Assembly: GCF_008831285.2 (NCBI RefSeq)
Contig: NC_045145.1
Coordinates: forward strand, 10,540,802-10,604,801
Direction of reading: 5' to 3'
Length of the DNA: 64,000 bases
DNA from: Nymphaea colorata
Lineage: Eukaryota; Streptophyta; Magnoliopsida; Nymphaeales; Nymphaeaceae
Made by a program: the position numbers and the translations under genes. The notes under the pieces are model-generated. The model worked only from the letters and a program-made list of their open reading frames with translations. It was not told the origin of the DNA and ran no database searches. Every line of letters begins with the position of its first letter. The first letter of the stretch is position 1. This document shows, piece by piece, positions 48,345 to 59,320 of the stretch.

Positions 48345-49507
48345 TAGGGCTAAACAACGAGCCGAATAACTCGAACTCGGCTTGTTAAAGCTCGGCTCGA
48401 ATTTGAATTCGAGCCAGTTTTTATACTCAACGAGCCGAGCTCGAGTTGTTCGTCAACTCGTTTATTTTATCGAGCCGAGTACGAGTTCGGTTAAGGAAGC
48501 TCGCTTAACCCAACTTGGCTCATTAGGTAAAGATATTTATTTTTTTCTTCATTCGCGCATCTTCATTTCTCGTCCTTTTTTTCTCTCTCTTCACTCTCTT
48601 CCTCTTTCTGGCGATCGATGGAACCCTCGTTCCTTCTCTTCTCTCCTTCTCTCTCTCTCCCTCCCCCTCTCTCCCTAAATCAGAGAACTGAAACCCTCTC
48701 CCTCAAACGATAGAGGGTCTCAAGAACCCAATGATTTCTAGGTTTGTTTTGCAGAAGCGAAGAAGAAGAAGAAAGAGAAAGAAGCGTCTGACTTTTTTTT
48801 GGAGAAGAAGGCACCCAAAGAAGCAATTGGTTATGGCTCTGTGAAGAAGACCAAGGGAGACATAGTGTTCTTCCTCAAACCCTTGCAGCCTCGCTCCTTC
48901 TCTCTCTCCCTCCCTCTCTCTCTCTCTCTCCCCCTCTCTCCCTAAATCAGCTAAATCAGAGAACTGAAACTCTCTCCCTCAAACGAGGAGGGGTCTCAAG
49001 AACCCAATGATTTCTAGCTTTGTTTTGCAGAAGAAGAAAGAGAAAGAAGTGTCTGATTGTTTTTGGAGAAGAAGGCGCCCAAAGAGGCACTTGGTTATGG
49101 CTCTGTGAAGAAGACCAAGGGAGACATAGTGTTCTTCCTCAAACCCTCGCTCGAGCGAAATAGTGTTCTCCCTCAAAACCTCACTCGAGCGAAAGATACT
49201 TTTTTTTCTTCTTTTATATTTTTTGTACTTATTATTGTTAGTTCTTTGCAGAACTACCTTCTGCCACAGCCATCTTCTTCCACAGCATCTGAAACAAGCA
49301 ACTCATTGCGTTAATGCCTAAACTAAAGGAGTCGAGCTCGAGCTCAACTATGTATAGTCGAGTCGAGCTCGTGTTAGGGAACTCGACTTGAGTTCGAGCT
49401 CGACCTCTTTGAGCCGAGTAGAGTTCAAGCTCGAGCTCGAGCTCTTTGAGCCGAGTCGAGCTCGAGCTGGCCAAGCTCGGGCTCGACTCGGCTAGTGTGC
49501 AACCCTA
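48345..49507. mobile_element. Non-autonomous hAT element with duplicated exon-like cargo
   Basis: The ends are TAGGGCTAAACAACGAGCCG and, inverted, TAGGGTTGCACACTAGCCGA. The flanking 8-mers TGTAGCAG (48337-48344) and TGGAGCAG (49508-49515) match at seven of eight positions, as expected for a hAT target duplication. Subterminal regions are dense in GAGCTCGAG and CGAGCCGAG words. The core holds two copies of a segment of about 270 bp. No transposase is seen. Confidence 0.78.
48652..49160 (+). repeat. Duplicated gene-like segment inside the hAT element
   Basis: GAGAACTGAAA occurs at 48683 and 48959, giving a period of 276 bp. Each copy contains a CT-rich leader, a TTTGTTTTGCAG splice-acceptor-like site and then an open stretch encoding EKKAPKEA.GYGSVKKTKGD followed by IVFFLKP. 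I do not recognise the source gene. The layout (5' UTR-like CT tract, acceptor, coding start) suggests captured host sequence. Confidence 0.6.
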
Positions 49508-50879
49508 TGGAGCAGCTTTCAAGCTTAAGCTTTGCTTTTGGTTTTGGTTGAGCTGTAGCTTTGGATGGAAAGCTATAGCCTGTAGCAGTTTTCAAGCTTG
49601 AAAATTCCGATTTCGGTCAGGCTCCCAGGCCTGAAGACTATCTTTTGGAGCCCTCGCGTCTTCAATGTTGTCGCTAGATGCCTGGGGGGAGCGCTCATAA
49701 AGGTGGCGCCCTCACAAAGACCCTCATGCATATGGGGTTTGCTCGTATCCGCCTATCAGTTCCACTGGACTTCCTACCAAAATCCAAAGTGGAAATGGTA
49801 GCCACAAAGGAAACTATTATCCATCAGGAAATAGTTTATGATGAGAGGGTGAGAATTTGTGCTACCTATAAGGCGACGACGCACTTTGCAGAGTCGAGCG
49901 CCTTTACCAAGGATCTCTCCCCTATTGAAAGTCCAATCCTAGTCTTCGCAATGGGCTAGACAGATGTTAAAACTTTGCAGAAACCAAGGAAGAAGCAGAG
50001 TGTTGCACTGTCCCTCCTACGGGCGAACATACACATAACAGGTTTGACTTGTCACAGGAAATTAGCTTGGAGATGAGACTCTACTTCGATCGGCTTTCGA
50101 TGAACAGAACCGGCAAGCGAGGCTGAAGCAATCTGTAATTTTCAAATTCTCGTCAGGCAATTCGGATCACCCTTCCAGGACTTGTGGGAAATTTGTCCCA
50201 AGACAGACTACCAAGAGAAGTCTGAAAACCCCTATGCATGGAAGTAATGGGGTACATAGCAATACTTCCCCGCTTTCTCTCCCTCCAAGTTTCCCAAACA
50301 AGGTATGAAGATTCCCGGCGAGGCTTCCAGTCGAGGACAAAGGGAAATAAAGTGGAAGTTCCAAAAGTTTCCCGTCAAAGTGAAACCAGTGAAGCTTCAG
50401 ATCTCTGGATGCCCATCCTTTAAACCAGCGATGGCTAAGTCCAATCTGGAGGAAGCGCAGCTACAAGCTGGCTCCCGTGCAAAGAGTAGTCATCTGCTTC
50501 GAGAGGTAATTCTGAATCGTGCTCTTAATTTTGATTCTGTTGACGTTGTCGAAGGGGAGCCCAGGTGGGTCTGTGCAGGAACATTGGTGGTAGGCGGAGT
50601 GATTCAGTTGGGGGGAAGACCAGCTCCTCGACGGTTCTAGGCATGGTTCAGGAGGGTGTTATGGACCCAGGCCCTGACATGCAAATGGTCGACCAAACTG
50701 AATCCTGTCCAGCAAGCATGTTGCTCAACAGACTCAGAAATTTGATAGAGTGAAGGAGCATATGTATTATACGGTAGATTGCATAAACCAGGTTTCGGAG
50801 GTTGGAGTGTTCTCATACTCAGAGTGTGAGGAAACTAGCAGTACACCCCAATGGGAGCTGATTTTTCCTCTTTATTCAC

Positions 50880-52250
50880 AAATTTTGTTAGGTGGATCCT
50901 CGCTTGGAATGTAAGAGGCATCGGCCATATTGCAGCTAAGAGGGATCTGAGTTTAATTTTGAAAGACCATTCATCTGACATTCCCATGTTTTCTGACACC
51001 TTACTGTCTTCGGGAAATCTGACTAGATGGTCTGCTAATCTCTGGAACTTGGCAGTAGTTTCTGGTGACAACCTATGGAGTCCCATTGTGACAAAAAATG
51101 GGTTTTATTCGAGAAAAACACATATTTTTGAAAAACAAGTCAGTCGTATAAAACATGAAAAAAACACGTTTTTTGAAAAAACACCAAAAAACAAAAAAAA
51201 AGTGTATAATACCTATATTATATGTATTATATCTTTTTTTTTCGTTTTTACTGTTTTTGTCTTTTTTTCATTTTTTATTATTTTTTTATAATTTTTAAGA
51301 TTTATTACATGTTTTAATTTTTAAAAAAATTGATCGAGATTATTCTCGAGATATACAACTTTATCATATTATACTCGAGAAATTTTTCGCTGTATAATAC
51401 TTATACACGTTTTTTATTTTTTATGACAATAGTGTGGATAGTGGTTATATGAAATCCTACTATTCGTTCATAGGCCTTGGGTGATTTTTATGCAGGAAAA
51501 CATCCCAAGCCTTCATTTTTGTGGGCATGTACGTGAACCGGAATCCAAGCAAAAGACTGAAAGAGTTTGCAGCGCTTAACAAAGTAGTTAGTCACATTGA
51601 GGACCCGATTTGTCTCCTGGGCGTTTTTCATGCCATGTGGGGGGCAGGGGATAAAATTGGATCAGCCCCTAGTAATTTCAATTGCAGCCCTTTTAATGAG
51701 TCTGTCAGTAGGCAAGGTCTAATGATCATTAAGGACGGCAAGAGAAGCTTTACCTGGTGTAATAAGTGGGGACCGATCAATCTGCTGTAAACTAGATTGT
51801 GCGTTAGTGTTCCATGCTTGGAGCAACTTGCCGTATTTTATCCCTGGTTGAAAATCCTTCCTCGACCTCATCTGACCACAACCTCTTGATTCTCCACCTT
51901 TTGGACTTCCCCTCTAGACCGGGTGGGAGGGGACTTTTCAAATGCTCTAACTATTCAGCTTTAAGGCCTGGATACACTGAACTGGCTGGTGATGCCTGGA
52001 CTTATGAGGTTTATGGTTGCCGCGTGATCATGTTCATCCAGAAACTAGGAACTACAAGAAGACAGCTAGTTAATTGGGACACTTCCGCTTTCGGTAATAC
52101 TGGGCATCGTATTCGCAAACTTAAAGAGGAGCTTTGTAATCTTCAGGAGAGTGCTAATATGGATAATGCTTTTGAATCCACCGATATTGGAAGAAGATTA
52201 CCTCCTTTGGTGCCAGAAGTCAAGGATTAGCTGGCTCATTGAGGGAGATA
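50880..52250 (+). pseudogene. LINE ORF2 endonuclease domain, decayed
   Basis: The apurinic endonuclease that nicks target DNA begins ILAWNVRGIGHIAAKRDLSL at about 50893, as in plant L1 ORF2. After the MITE insertion the later part reads GLMIIKDGKRSFTWCNKWGP (51710-51780) and continues to a PHLTT/SDH-like region in two frames. Frameshifts and stops are frequent. The part between about 51040 and 51480 is disrupted. Confidence 0.7.
51084..51432. mobile_element. CATAGTCACA-family MITE inside the LINE
   Basis: The left end is CATTGTGACAAAAAA. The right end, ATGACAATAG, is its diverged complement. The interior shows ACTCGAGAAA, CACGTTTTTTGAAAAAACAC and long A/T runs in the same layout as the elements at 12867 and 18581. 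It interrupts the LINE endonuclease region. Confidence 0.5.
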
Positions 52251-52299
52251 GGAATTAGAGATGTTTTCAGGCTCAAGCGGACTATAGAGGTAAGAATAA

Positions 52300-55200
52300 T
52301 TTTATCTCTACTTTGTGCATTGGCGAGTCGTGCGGCATCAGAATGAAATTATGGGAGCAGTTACTGATTTTTACGGGATTTTTTTCGAGAAGGGGAATGC
52401 TAGAAGTCACCTAATGGGAGGCGGCCTTGACGGTCCAGTGGTGTCAAATAGTGAACGTGCTCTCTGGACATACCTGTGGATTTGGAGGAAATCCGTTGGG
52501 CTGCTTTCGAGTCTGATAGTGATTAGGCACCAGGGCCGCATGGGGTTCTCCATAGGCTTTTTTAAAACCCATTGGGGTGTGGTGGGCGCCGATCTATGTA
52601 GTGCCATTGAGGACTTTTTCAAAACCGGTTGAATGGTTAGAAAAATTAACATAATTCATCTAGTTTGGTTCCAAAGTTCACAGGGGCTACAAATGTCAAG
52701 GATTTCCGGCCTCTCTTTCTTTGTAACAGCATTTGCAAGTTCATCTTTAAAGTAATGTTGAACCGCATGCGAACTATCCTTGGTAGCATTCTTGGTAAGG
52801 AGCAAGTTCCTCCCTAGCCATTGCTCCATGAACAAGTCCTTCATGCTCATGAACTAGTGAATAGTATGCACCACCACAATGTCCCTTCATTCCTTTTGAA
52901 TTCAAAAGCTTACGACAAAGTTTACTTTTGCTTTTTTTTATGAATTCCTTTGCTTGGGTTTCCCTCAGTCATGGACAAAGTGGGACAAGGAAAATGATGA
53001 CATGTGTTACCACAGTTTCTTATGTAGTCATCGTTAATGGTCGAGAATGCATGATTTTAGAAGGGGAAAGGGGACTGAGACAAGCGGACCCCCTTCCCCC
53101 TTATCTCTTTCTCCTGGTCATGGAAATGTTTATAAGGAAGTTAAAGTTTCACTCTATTTCAGACCAATTAGAAGTTTCCAAGATCCGAGGAGCCCTGCAC
53201 ATTCCTCTTGCTATGGTGTTTGTGGATGATATCGTTTTGTTTTGCAAAGCAACAAAAAGAGTAATGCAGTGTTTGAAACAGGCGTTCCAAAAATTTGACG
53301 AGTGTACTGGTATGAAATGTAACCATGATAAATCTACTAATACAGCCTTTCATGTTCCTCAAAGGCTTGCTGTTGAATGCAAGAACATCTTAAGTTGGTC
53401 CTTAAAGAACCTCCCTAGATCTTACCTCGGCCTTCCTCTATTTGTGGGCAGGCCAAATGATGAACTATTCAAGCCTCTTCTGTACAAGATAACCAACAAA
53501 CTCAGTGGGTGGAAGATAACCTTACTCTCTTATGCCGGAAGAGTATGCTTGTAAACATCGTTATCATGCAGATTTTCAGCTTCTGGGCCAAGTCTTTCCA
53601 GATCCTTGAAGGCACCTCAAAGAGGATCAATAGTGTTATGGCCAACTTCGTTTAGGGTGACTCGAAGGGGAGTAGACACCCCCATCTTTTAGGTTGGAAC
53701 ACTTTTTGCCTTGCAAAAATTTGAGGGGTGTACTGGCATGAAATGTAACCATGACAAATCTACTATTACAGCCTTTCATGTTCCTCAAAGGCTTGGTGTT
53801 GAAAACAAGGACATCTTCGTTAAAGAGCCTTCCTAGTTCTCACCTCCGCCTTCCTCTATTTGTGGGCAGGCCAACGGATGAACTATTCAACCCCCTTCTG
53901 TACAAGATCACCAACAAACTCAGTGGGTGGAAGAGAACCTTACTCTCTTATGCCTGAACATTATGCTTTGTAAACTTCATTATCATACAAATTTTCAGCT
54001 TCTGGGCTAACACTTTCCAGATCCTTGAAGGCACCTCAAAGAGACAGTGTTATGGCCAACTTCATTTAGGGTGACTCGAAGGGGAATCTCGTAGGTTGGA
54101 ACACTCTTTGCCTTCCAAAAATTTGAGCAGTGTACTGGTATGGAATGTAACCATGATAAATCTACTATTACAGTCTTTCATGTTCCTCATAGGCTTGCTG
54201 AGGAAAGCAAGGACATCTTAAGCTGGTCCTTAAAGAACTTCCCTAGTTCTTACCTCGGCCTTCTCTATTTGTGGGCAGGATGAACTATTCAAGCCCCTTA
54301 TGTACAAGATCACCAACAAACTCAGTGGGTGGAAAAGAACCTTACTCTCTTATCCCGGGAGAGTATGCTTTGAAACTCCCTTATCATACAGATTTTCAGC
54401 TTCTGGGCCAAGTCTTTCCAGATCCTTGAAGACACCTCAAAGAGGATCAACAATGTTATGGCCAACTTCATTTATGGTGACTCGAAGGGGAGTAGACACC
54501 CCATCTTGTAGGTTGGAACACTCCTTGCCTTCCATTGGTGGAGGGGGGTATTGGGTCTAAGAATACCCATTCCCTGAACAAGGCTTTTCAGATCAAGTGG
54601 GGCATCAAGGCTCACCGTGACAACTCAGTGTGGGCAGTATTAGTGAGAAAGAAATATCTCCAAAAATGCCAGCTTATGGTGCCCTAAGTTGTCTAGTGGA
54701 CACTCAGCCTCGTGGAAATCCATCCTTTGGGGCTGGATTGAGGTTGTGCACCTTATTTGTTGGGACTATGGCCTAGGTGACTGCGTCAAGTCTTGGTATG
54801 ACTCTTGGGGGTGGGGTCTTTCTATTCTATCCCCCATCCTTACGGCTGAGGATTATGGGAAGGTGGAACACTCGCTAGGATTCAATGTAAAAGATATTGT
54901 TACGCAGGGAGACCAGTTAGTTAATTCCATTTCATCCCCTTGGATTAAAATGGTTATCAAGGCTATGACAGTGTATCCAAATTTACTTACGTGGGATGGT
55001 AGAGACGCAAGTGCTTCCCGAAATGTGGACATCTACGAGGAAATCCAACCACGCGAAATGGCTGAAGAGTGGAGAACCTGCCTGTGGAACACTAAAGCGC
55101 CTCCTAGCTGCTCCTGGTTCTGCTAACTGGCTGCCAATGGTTAACTCTTTACCCAAGACAAATGGATAGCATTATGTTGGCCAATCGGTGTGCCCTTTGT

Positions 55201-55510
55201 AGGGAGGAGGAAAAGACAAATGACTGTATGTTCATCTACTGCAAATATATGTAGAAAGTCTGGAGCCAGCTCGCCTTGAGATTCGGTAGAGCAGTTCCTC
55301 TTGGTAAGGATATCAGAGATACTCTTATTTGGTGGTACCATGCCAGTTTCAAAAGAGGGTGGATGCGTGTGGTGTGGATCACCATTCCCCCTCTGGTTCT
55401 GGGCAATATGTGGAAGCTGAAGAATCAAAATTTACATGCTGATTTTCTTCGCTCGGCTAGAACTGTCGTCTCACTCTCACGCATTTGGTTACATATGCAG
55501 CAATTGTAGT
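52300..55510 (+). pseudogene. LINE ORF2 reverse transcriptase and zinc-finger tail
   Basis: This region copies LINE RNA into DNA at the nick. The RT has GLRQADPLPPYLFLLVMEM, the catalytic box MVFVDDIVLF (usually FADD) and then SYLGLPLFVGRPNDELF, PLLYKITNKLSGW and LLSYAGRVCL, with an unbroken frame at 52928-53554. The next 0.9 kb are two more copies of the RT C-terminal segment. The frame resumes near 54545 with GLRIPISLNKAFQIKWG and ends with a zf-RVT region, NRCALCREEEKTNDCMFIYC, near 55180-55250. The RT N-terminal part at 52640-52920 is full of stops. Confidence 0.85.
53300..54545 (+). repeat. Tandem triplication of about 400 bp inside the LINE RT
   Basis: The word TGTACTGG starts at 53303, 53729 and 54131, so the periods are 426 and 402 bp. 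Each unit continues through ACAGCCTTTCATGTTCCTCA (third copy ACAGTCTTTCATG), TGTGGGCAGG, AACAAACTCAGTGGGTGG and TTTTCAGCTTCTGGGC. The copies differ by small deletions and substitutions, so the event is old but later than the LINE insertion. Confidence 0.92.
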
Positions 55511-56075
55511 AATCACCTTTTCGAGGAAGCCACGGTCTCGCTCCGCACGGCATTTGGGAGGATCCATGGCCAACTCCGGACAATAAGTGCTATCACCTAC
55601 AAATTACAGTTGCTCAGAAGGAAAGCATTTACAAGTTTGCATACCTCATCCTCTATCTAGATGGCTCAACGTTTAAAGTAGGACTGCTCTGCTGCCACAT
55701 TTCCACCTTTGGTGATGTTGTTTAGATACTAGACAGACGACACCCTTCCACAGCTTTCCCATCCCACTACTAGTGCCTTTTTGTCAATCAGCCCAGCCAG
55801 TTGGAGGTGCCATGTAATAAGATACCTAAGTAGGCCATTTGATGCTCAAGTTAGGAATTCGCTCATCTTTTCCTGTAGAAAACGTTTAGTGCTGGCACTG
55901 TCAAACCCTCTTTTGGAAATCATTTCCGTTCTGATGTCATGTCCTCTAGGTTCGGCAGTGTTTTGGGACACTCTTCTTGTAAGCTAAAAAGTGCATTCGT
56001 TTGTCCTTTTTTGCATTTGTATATATTTGTTTTTTATAATAAAGAATGGGAACTCTCCCACAGCAGGTTTGCAGC

Positions 56076-56735
56076 AGAAACTTAAATTCATGTTAGAATT
56101 CGGATGAAGAAAAATAATTACCATATCTGAATCCGAAATCCGTATTCATAATCCAAATCCAATTTTTAGATTAACGTACGAGTCTGAATCTACCTTTTAA
56201 ACTGATTCCAAACCATAGTAAAGACGTTCAGTATAGGACATTTATTTAAAACTATATCAGATCTTAATCTAAATATTTATCCAGTCAATATTTACTTAAA
56301 TTATAATTTGAATCCAAATCTGATCTGGTCAATATTTACTTATTTAAATCCAAATCCAAATCCAATCAGACGCCATTTCTTATATCTGAATCTGATGTGA
56401 ATACTTAATCGGATTCAATTTTTTTTCCATGCCCAATTTTTTATGTGGTTCGATCAGAGATCATATCTAAATCTAATTTATTAACATCCCTAAATGTAAA
56501 ACATTGCACGACATTTAGTGAACGAGTGCAAACTTTTTCGTAAAGAAAATGTCATTTGCCAGATAAATGTAATTTGCTAGATGGCATTAGAATGACTAAA
56601 CTCTACGCAAAATGATACAACCAGAGGTGCTAGTGCATTAAAAAGCGTGCTATAATGATTCAACAGAAGGCATGCTTGACAAAATGGAGAAAGAAAAAGG
56701 AATAGACATCTTGAGAAGCCCTCGACGGTAAAGTT
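56076..56735. other. No gene recognised
   Basis: AT-rich sequence with degenerate AATCCAAATCC / GAATCTGAT words near 56120-56420, possibly the remains of a repeat. No coding signature. Confidence 0.45.
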
Positions 56736-56938
56736 GGTTATGTGCAGACCCCTGTGCACGAAAAATTGTGCATAGGAACATGTAACGACCAACATATCTT
56801 TCTCATTACTCAAGATATATATTCACAACTAAACCGTTGGAGAGCTTATACCATAGTTGCAGACCAACATACCCGGTGGACAAGATCTACTTGTATGGTT
56901 GCTGAAGATAAACATATACGCATCTTCCTAGCAGATAC

Positions 56939-56944
56939 TTTATT
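56939..56944 (-). terminator. Pararetroviral poly(A) signal
   Basis: AATAAA on the minus strand about 165-170 bases after the predicted start near 57110. In CaMV the signal lies at a similar distance and creates the terminal redundancy of the genomic RNA. A four-codon upstream ORF (ATGCTGTTGTAA, 57000-56989) lies between them, as short leader ORFs do in this family. Confidence 0.55.
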
Positions 56945-57136
56945 AAAAGAGGGGGCCGGATTTACAAATGAAAGCGCCGGTTCGCTTTTTACAACAGCAT
57001 GGGAGTGGAGAAGAAAAGGAAGGGGAGTGAGGAAGGGAGAGGGACTCAAGCACTCGGAAGTAAGTGCTCGGAGGTGAGGATGTGTTGGGGGATGTGAGGA
57101 TAGAAGAGGATGCTGGATACAGACGTTGGGGTGGTG

Positions 57137-57144
57137 TTTTTATA
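57137..57144 (-). promoter_or_regulatory. TATA box of the pararetroviral pregenomic promoter
   Basis: On the minus strand GCCTATAAAAACACC is a good TATA context. Upstream (57300-57360) are repeated ACTGTAGCA / GTAGCA words and a G-box-like CACGTG near 57400. A TGACGCAC word at 57560-57553 resembles the as-1 element of CaMV 35S. Transcription would run downward from about 57110. It is orientated with the viral ORFs and lies after the last of them, as in Caulimoviridae. Confidence 0.6.
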
Positions 57145-57869
57145 GGCACCGCACTTCAAAACAAATTACAATATGGAAAAGGAATAGGATTCCTTCCCGA
57201 ACAAGCTAAACACAAACAAACAAAAGTAGTTACATTCGAAGGAACTCGAATGTGGACAGATGTCGTGTGCTGGATGAGGTGGCAGTCGAACGTGTCCAAA
57301 AAGCCAAAAAGTGCTACAGTGTCCGCCGAAGTGCTACAGTAATTGCTACAGGAACTGCTATAGTAGCCGCTTCGTCTTTTCTTCAATGAGGATGCCACGT
57401 GTTCACTTTTTTGACGTGTGTAATATTCCTTCGTCTTTATTCACACAACGTTGCTTTATTTACATAAAGAAGGTCGGCAACTACAACAATCTTCTAGAAG
57501 CGCCTCGAAACTATTTGCTTCAGGATGTGACCCAGAGCTTATCCTATGAGGTGCGTCACAGGGTAAATTTTTATGCCGAAAATTTACAAACGTAAACTCA
57601 TATTTATCCTAGAGTGTTTTTCCAGGGTAGATTTTGAAGCGATGATCTACAACGCAAATTCTATGTTTAACTTGGGGGATTTTCCCAAAGAGAAGTTTAT
57701 CACGTTTCTTCTCAAACGGATGATGCTTACGTTTTACATGGGAAGCACTGTACCCATGGAAAGTTTAACCATGACTTACAAGGGCCAAGTTTTTCTGGTC
57801 TTGACAAACGTTAGGCTGCAGGGTTAAGGACTCAGCAGCTTCGTCCCTACTTCTTTTAGAGGATGTCTA

Positions 57870-59195
57870 CTACCATGCTGGATCAGTTTCTCCTTCACTA
57901 TCTGAATGCTGATAGAATTGGAGAATAGTTGTAGCACCATCTTTGCCTGTGTCTCCTATTTCATGAACTTGTCATCTTACATTAATTTGGGCAAAATGTT
58001 CCCACAAGCCTGGTTTCATACAAACATGATTTTGGAATGGTATCACCATTTTTACATGTTCAGAGTCAGATGTGTATATCCTAGTATTTCTGTCTTCTAA
58101 GATAAGGTTATGTGGGTGATGCCATGTTTTCAGTTGTTGGAACATTTTGAATTCCCTCCATCTTGTAAGTTCATCATACCACTCATCTGTAGTTGCTTCT
58201 GGTATGTCTGCGAGAGGTAGGGAGGCTTGCAGAGGGGTGGCAAAAGAGTGTGTCTGAATAGTTATCTCATGTTTTGCATCACATGGATAATCATATGTTG
58301 GTGGGATTGTATTGATGTCCAGGTTTATAAATCCCTTTGTAACTCAGTTGTTTAGGAAGATTTGTTCTACTATGTGGGCCAGACGCCAATTGAATCACAG
58401 CATATGAGTCTGCTCCACGGCTGTTACGATAATCCTTTTTACATATCTTTGTTCCATTAAACTTTTCAAGGAGACCTGCATATCAAACATCTCTGTGTCT
58501 GCCCATTTCTTGATATTGATGCTTGCCAGGACGATCCCAAATCCTTTATTGCACTCACAGAAAGAGTTATCAATATGTCTTTCTTGCTGATATTTGACTA
58601 AACAGAATTTCATTTCTTTCTTTCGTAGTCCAGGGTTCCTTGCAAGAAATCTTAGTATATCTTGGATGCATCCTTGTTCCTTCTTCTGCTTTTGGAGTAC
58701 GATTTTGTAGACTTGCTCTTTAGCTTCATCAATTATTGGGGGAAAGCTTTCTCTTTTTTCTTCCCATTGTTTTTTCATTTCCTTTTCCCATTGCTTTTTC
58801 AGTAATTCGACCTCGGCTGTTGATTGTTTTAATTTTTCAGTCAGATCCTCTATTGTCTCTTTACAAAGAGTTAACTCTTTACTAGCAGCCTCTAACTGTT
58901 GGGCTATGTCTAAAAATACGGGGTTAGGGGTAGGATCTAGAAAGAGCTTAAGTTGGCTTTGTGTGATTTGGTTTTGTGTGTTTTTTATGCTAAGGTAGGT
59001 TGCAAGGATGCTAAGGACTTTAGAGAAGGTTGGGTTTTTCCTATTGTGCCAGAGGTTGTCCAATATAATATGGTCTTTTTGGTCAAGATTCATACCAGGC
59101 AAGGTCAAAAATGTAAGATTGGAATCTGGGGGTAATATAGGTAGGCCTAGGTCTAGGTCGATTTGGACAAGGTGGGTTTGGCTAGAAAAGGCCAT
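57870..59195 (-). pseudogene. Pararetroviral ORF of unknown function (about 441 codons, three stops)
   Basis: I do not recognise this protein. The ATG at 59195 begins MAFSSQTHLVQIDLDLGLP. A heptad-rich coiled coil follows (about residues 95-150, LTLCKETIEDLTEKLKQS and EVELLKKQWEKEMKKQWEE). The first open part ends at a TGA (58397-58395). The same frame continues, without frameshift, through two further TGA codons (58346-58344 and 57974-57972) to a TAG at 57872-57870. It occupies the place where protease-RT would be expected, but no RT motif is seen. Tungrovirus ORF 4, a coiled-coil protein made from a spliced RNA, is a loose analogue by size and position only. Confidence 0.6.
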
Positions 59196-59199
59196 GTTT

Positions 59200-59225
59200 C
59201 CTGAAACAAAATTTTGTTGTTAAAT
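59200..59225 (-). promoter_or_regulatory. Possible splice acceptor just before the unknown viral ORF
   Basis: On the minus strand AACAAAATTTTGTTTCAG precedes /GAAACATG. It is a U-rich tract with CAG five bases before the ATG at 59195. Spliced expression of a downstream ORF is known for rice tungro bacilliform virus and CaMV. Its use here is inference. Confidence 0.35.
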
Positions 59226-59320
59226 AAAAGAATGCATTCTACTTTGTTTACCGTGGCTAATGTCTACTTACAGAAGATCAAACTTATCCTATATGATGCT
59301 CAAAAAGCTATCGAACAATA

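Larger units (their letters stand above)
46200..50750 (+). pseudogene. LINE ORF1 (DUF4283 gag-like protein), split in three
   Basis: ORF1 encodes the RNA-binding protein of plant L1 elements. The N-terminal piece (46200-46440) has PRLFIPQKDMELLKRHFRWT and KRLWC. The middle piece (47358-47500) has SWGGVLVRVDSQQDLAVILH and GVWKLGGRLLVASRW. The third (from about 49596) has ISVRLPGLKTIFWS, then RIRLSVPLDFLPKS and IVYDERVRICATY, as in the DUF4283 to zinc-knuckle region. The usual cysteine knuckle after this point is not intact. The breaks coincide with the copia fragment and with the segment holding the hAT element. Confidence 0.68.
45980..56075 (+). mobile_element. L1-type LINE, broken by insertions and a triplication
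   Basis: ORF1 pieces at about 46200-46470, 47358-47500 and 49590-50750 and ORF2 pieces from 50880 to 55510 follow each other in LINE order on one strand. A 3' tail near 56030-56075 (TTTTTTATAATAAAGAATGGGAACTCTCCC) resembles plant L1 3' ends. Between them sit a copia fragment, a stretch with a plastid tRNA fragment, a hAT element and a MITE, plus an extra 0.8 kb from triplication. Subtracting these leaves about 6 kb, the usual full length. Many stops and frameshifts make it dead. No target duplication was identified. Confidence 0.75.

Noticed and set aside
48382-48678. A 98-codon open frame on the plus strand
   Set aside because: It crosses the hAT subterminal repeats and a CT-rich tract; its serine/leucine composition follows from the repeat.
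57573-57827. An 84-codon open frame on the plus strand between the viral ORF and the promoter
   Set aside because: It runs against the viral genes inside a likely regulatory region and shows no known motif. Chance or unrelated insertion cannot be separated.
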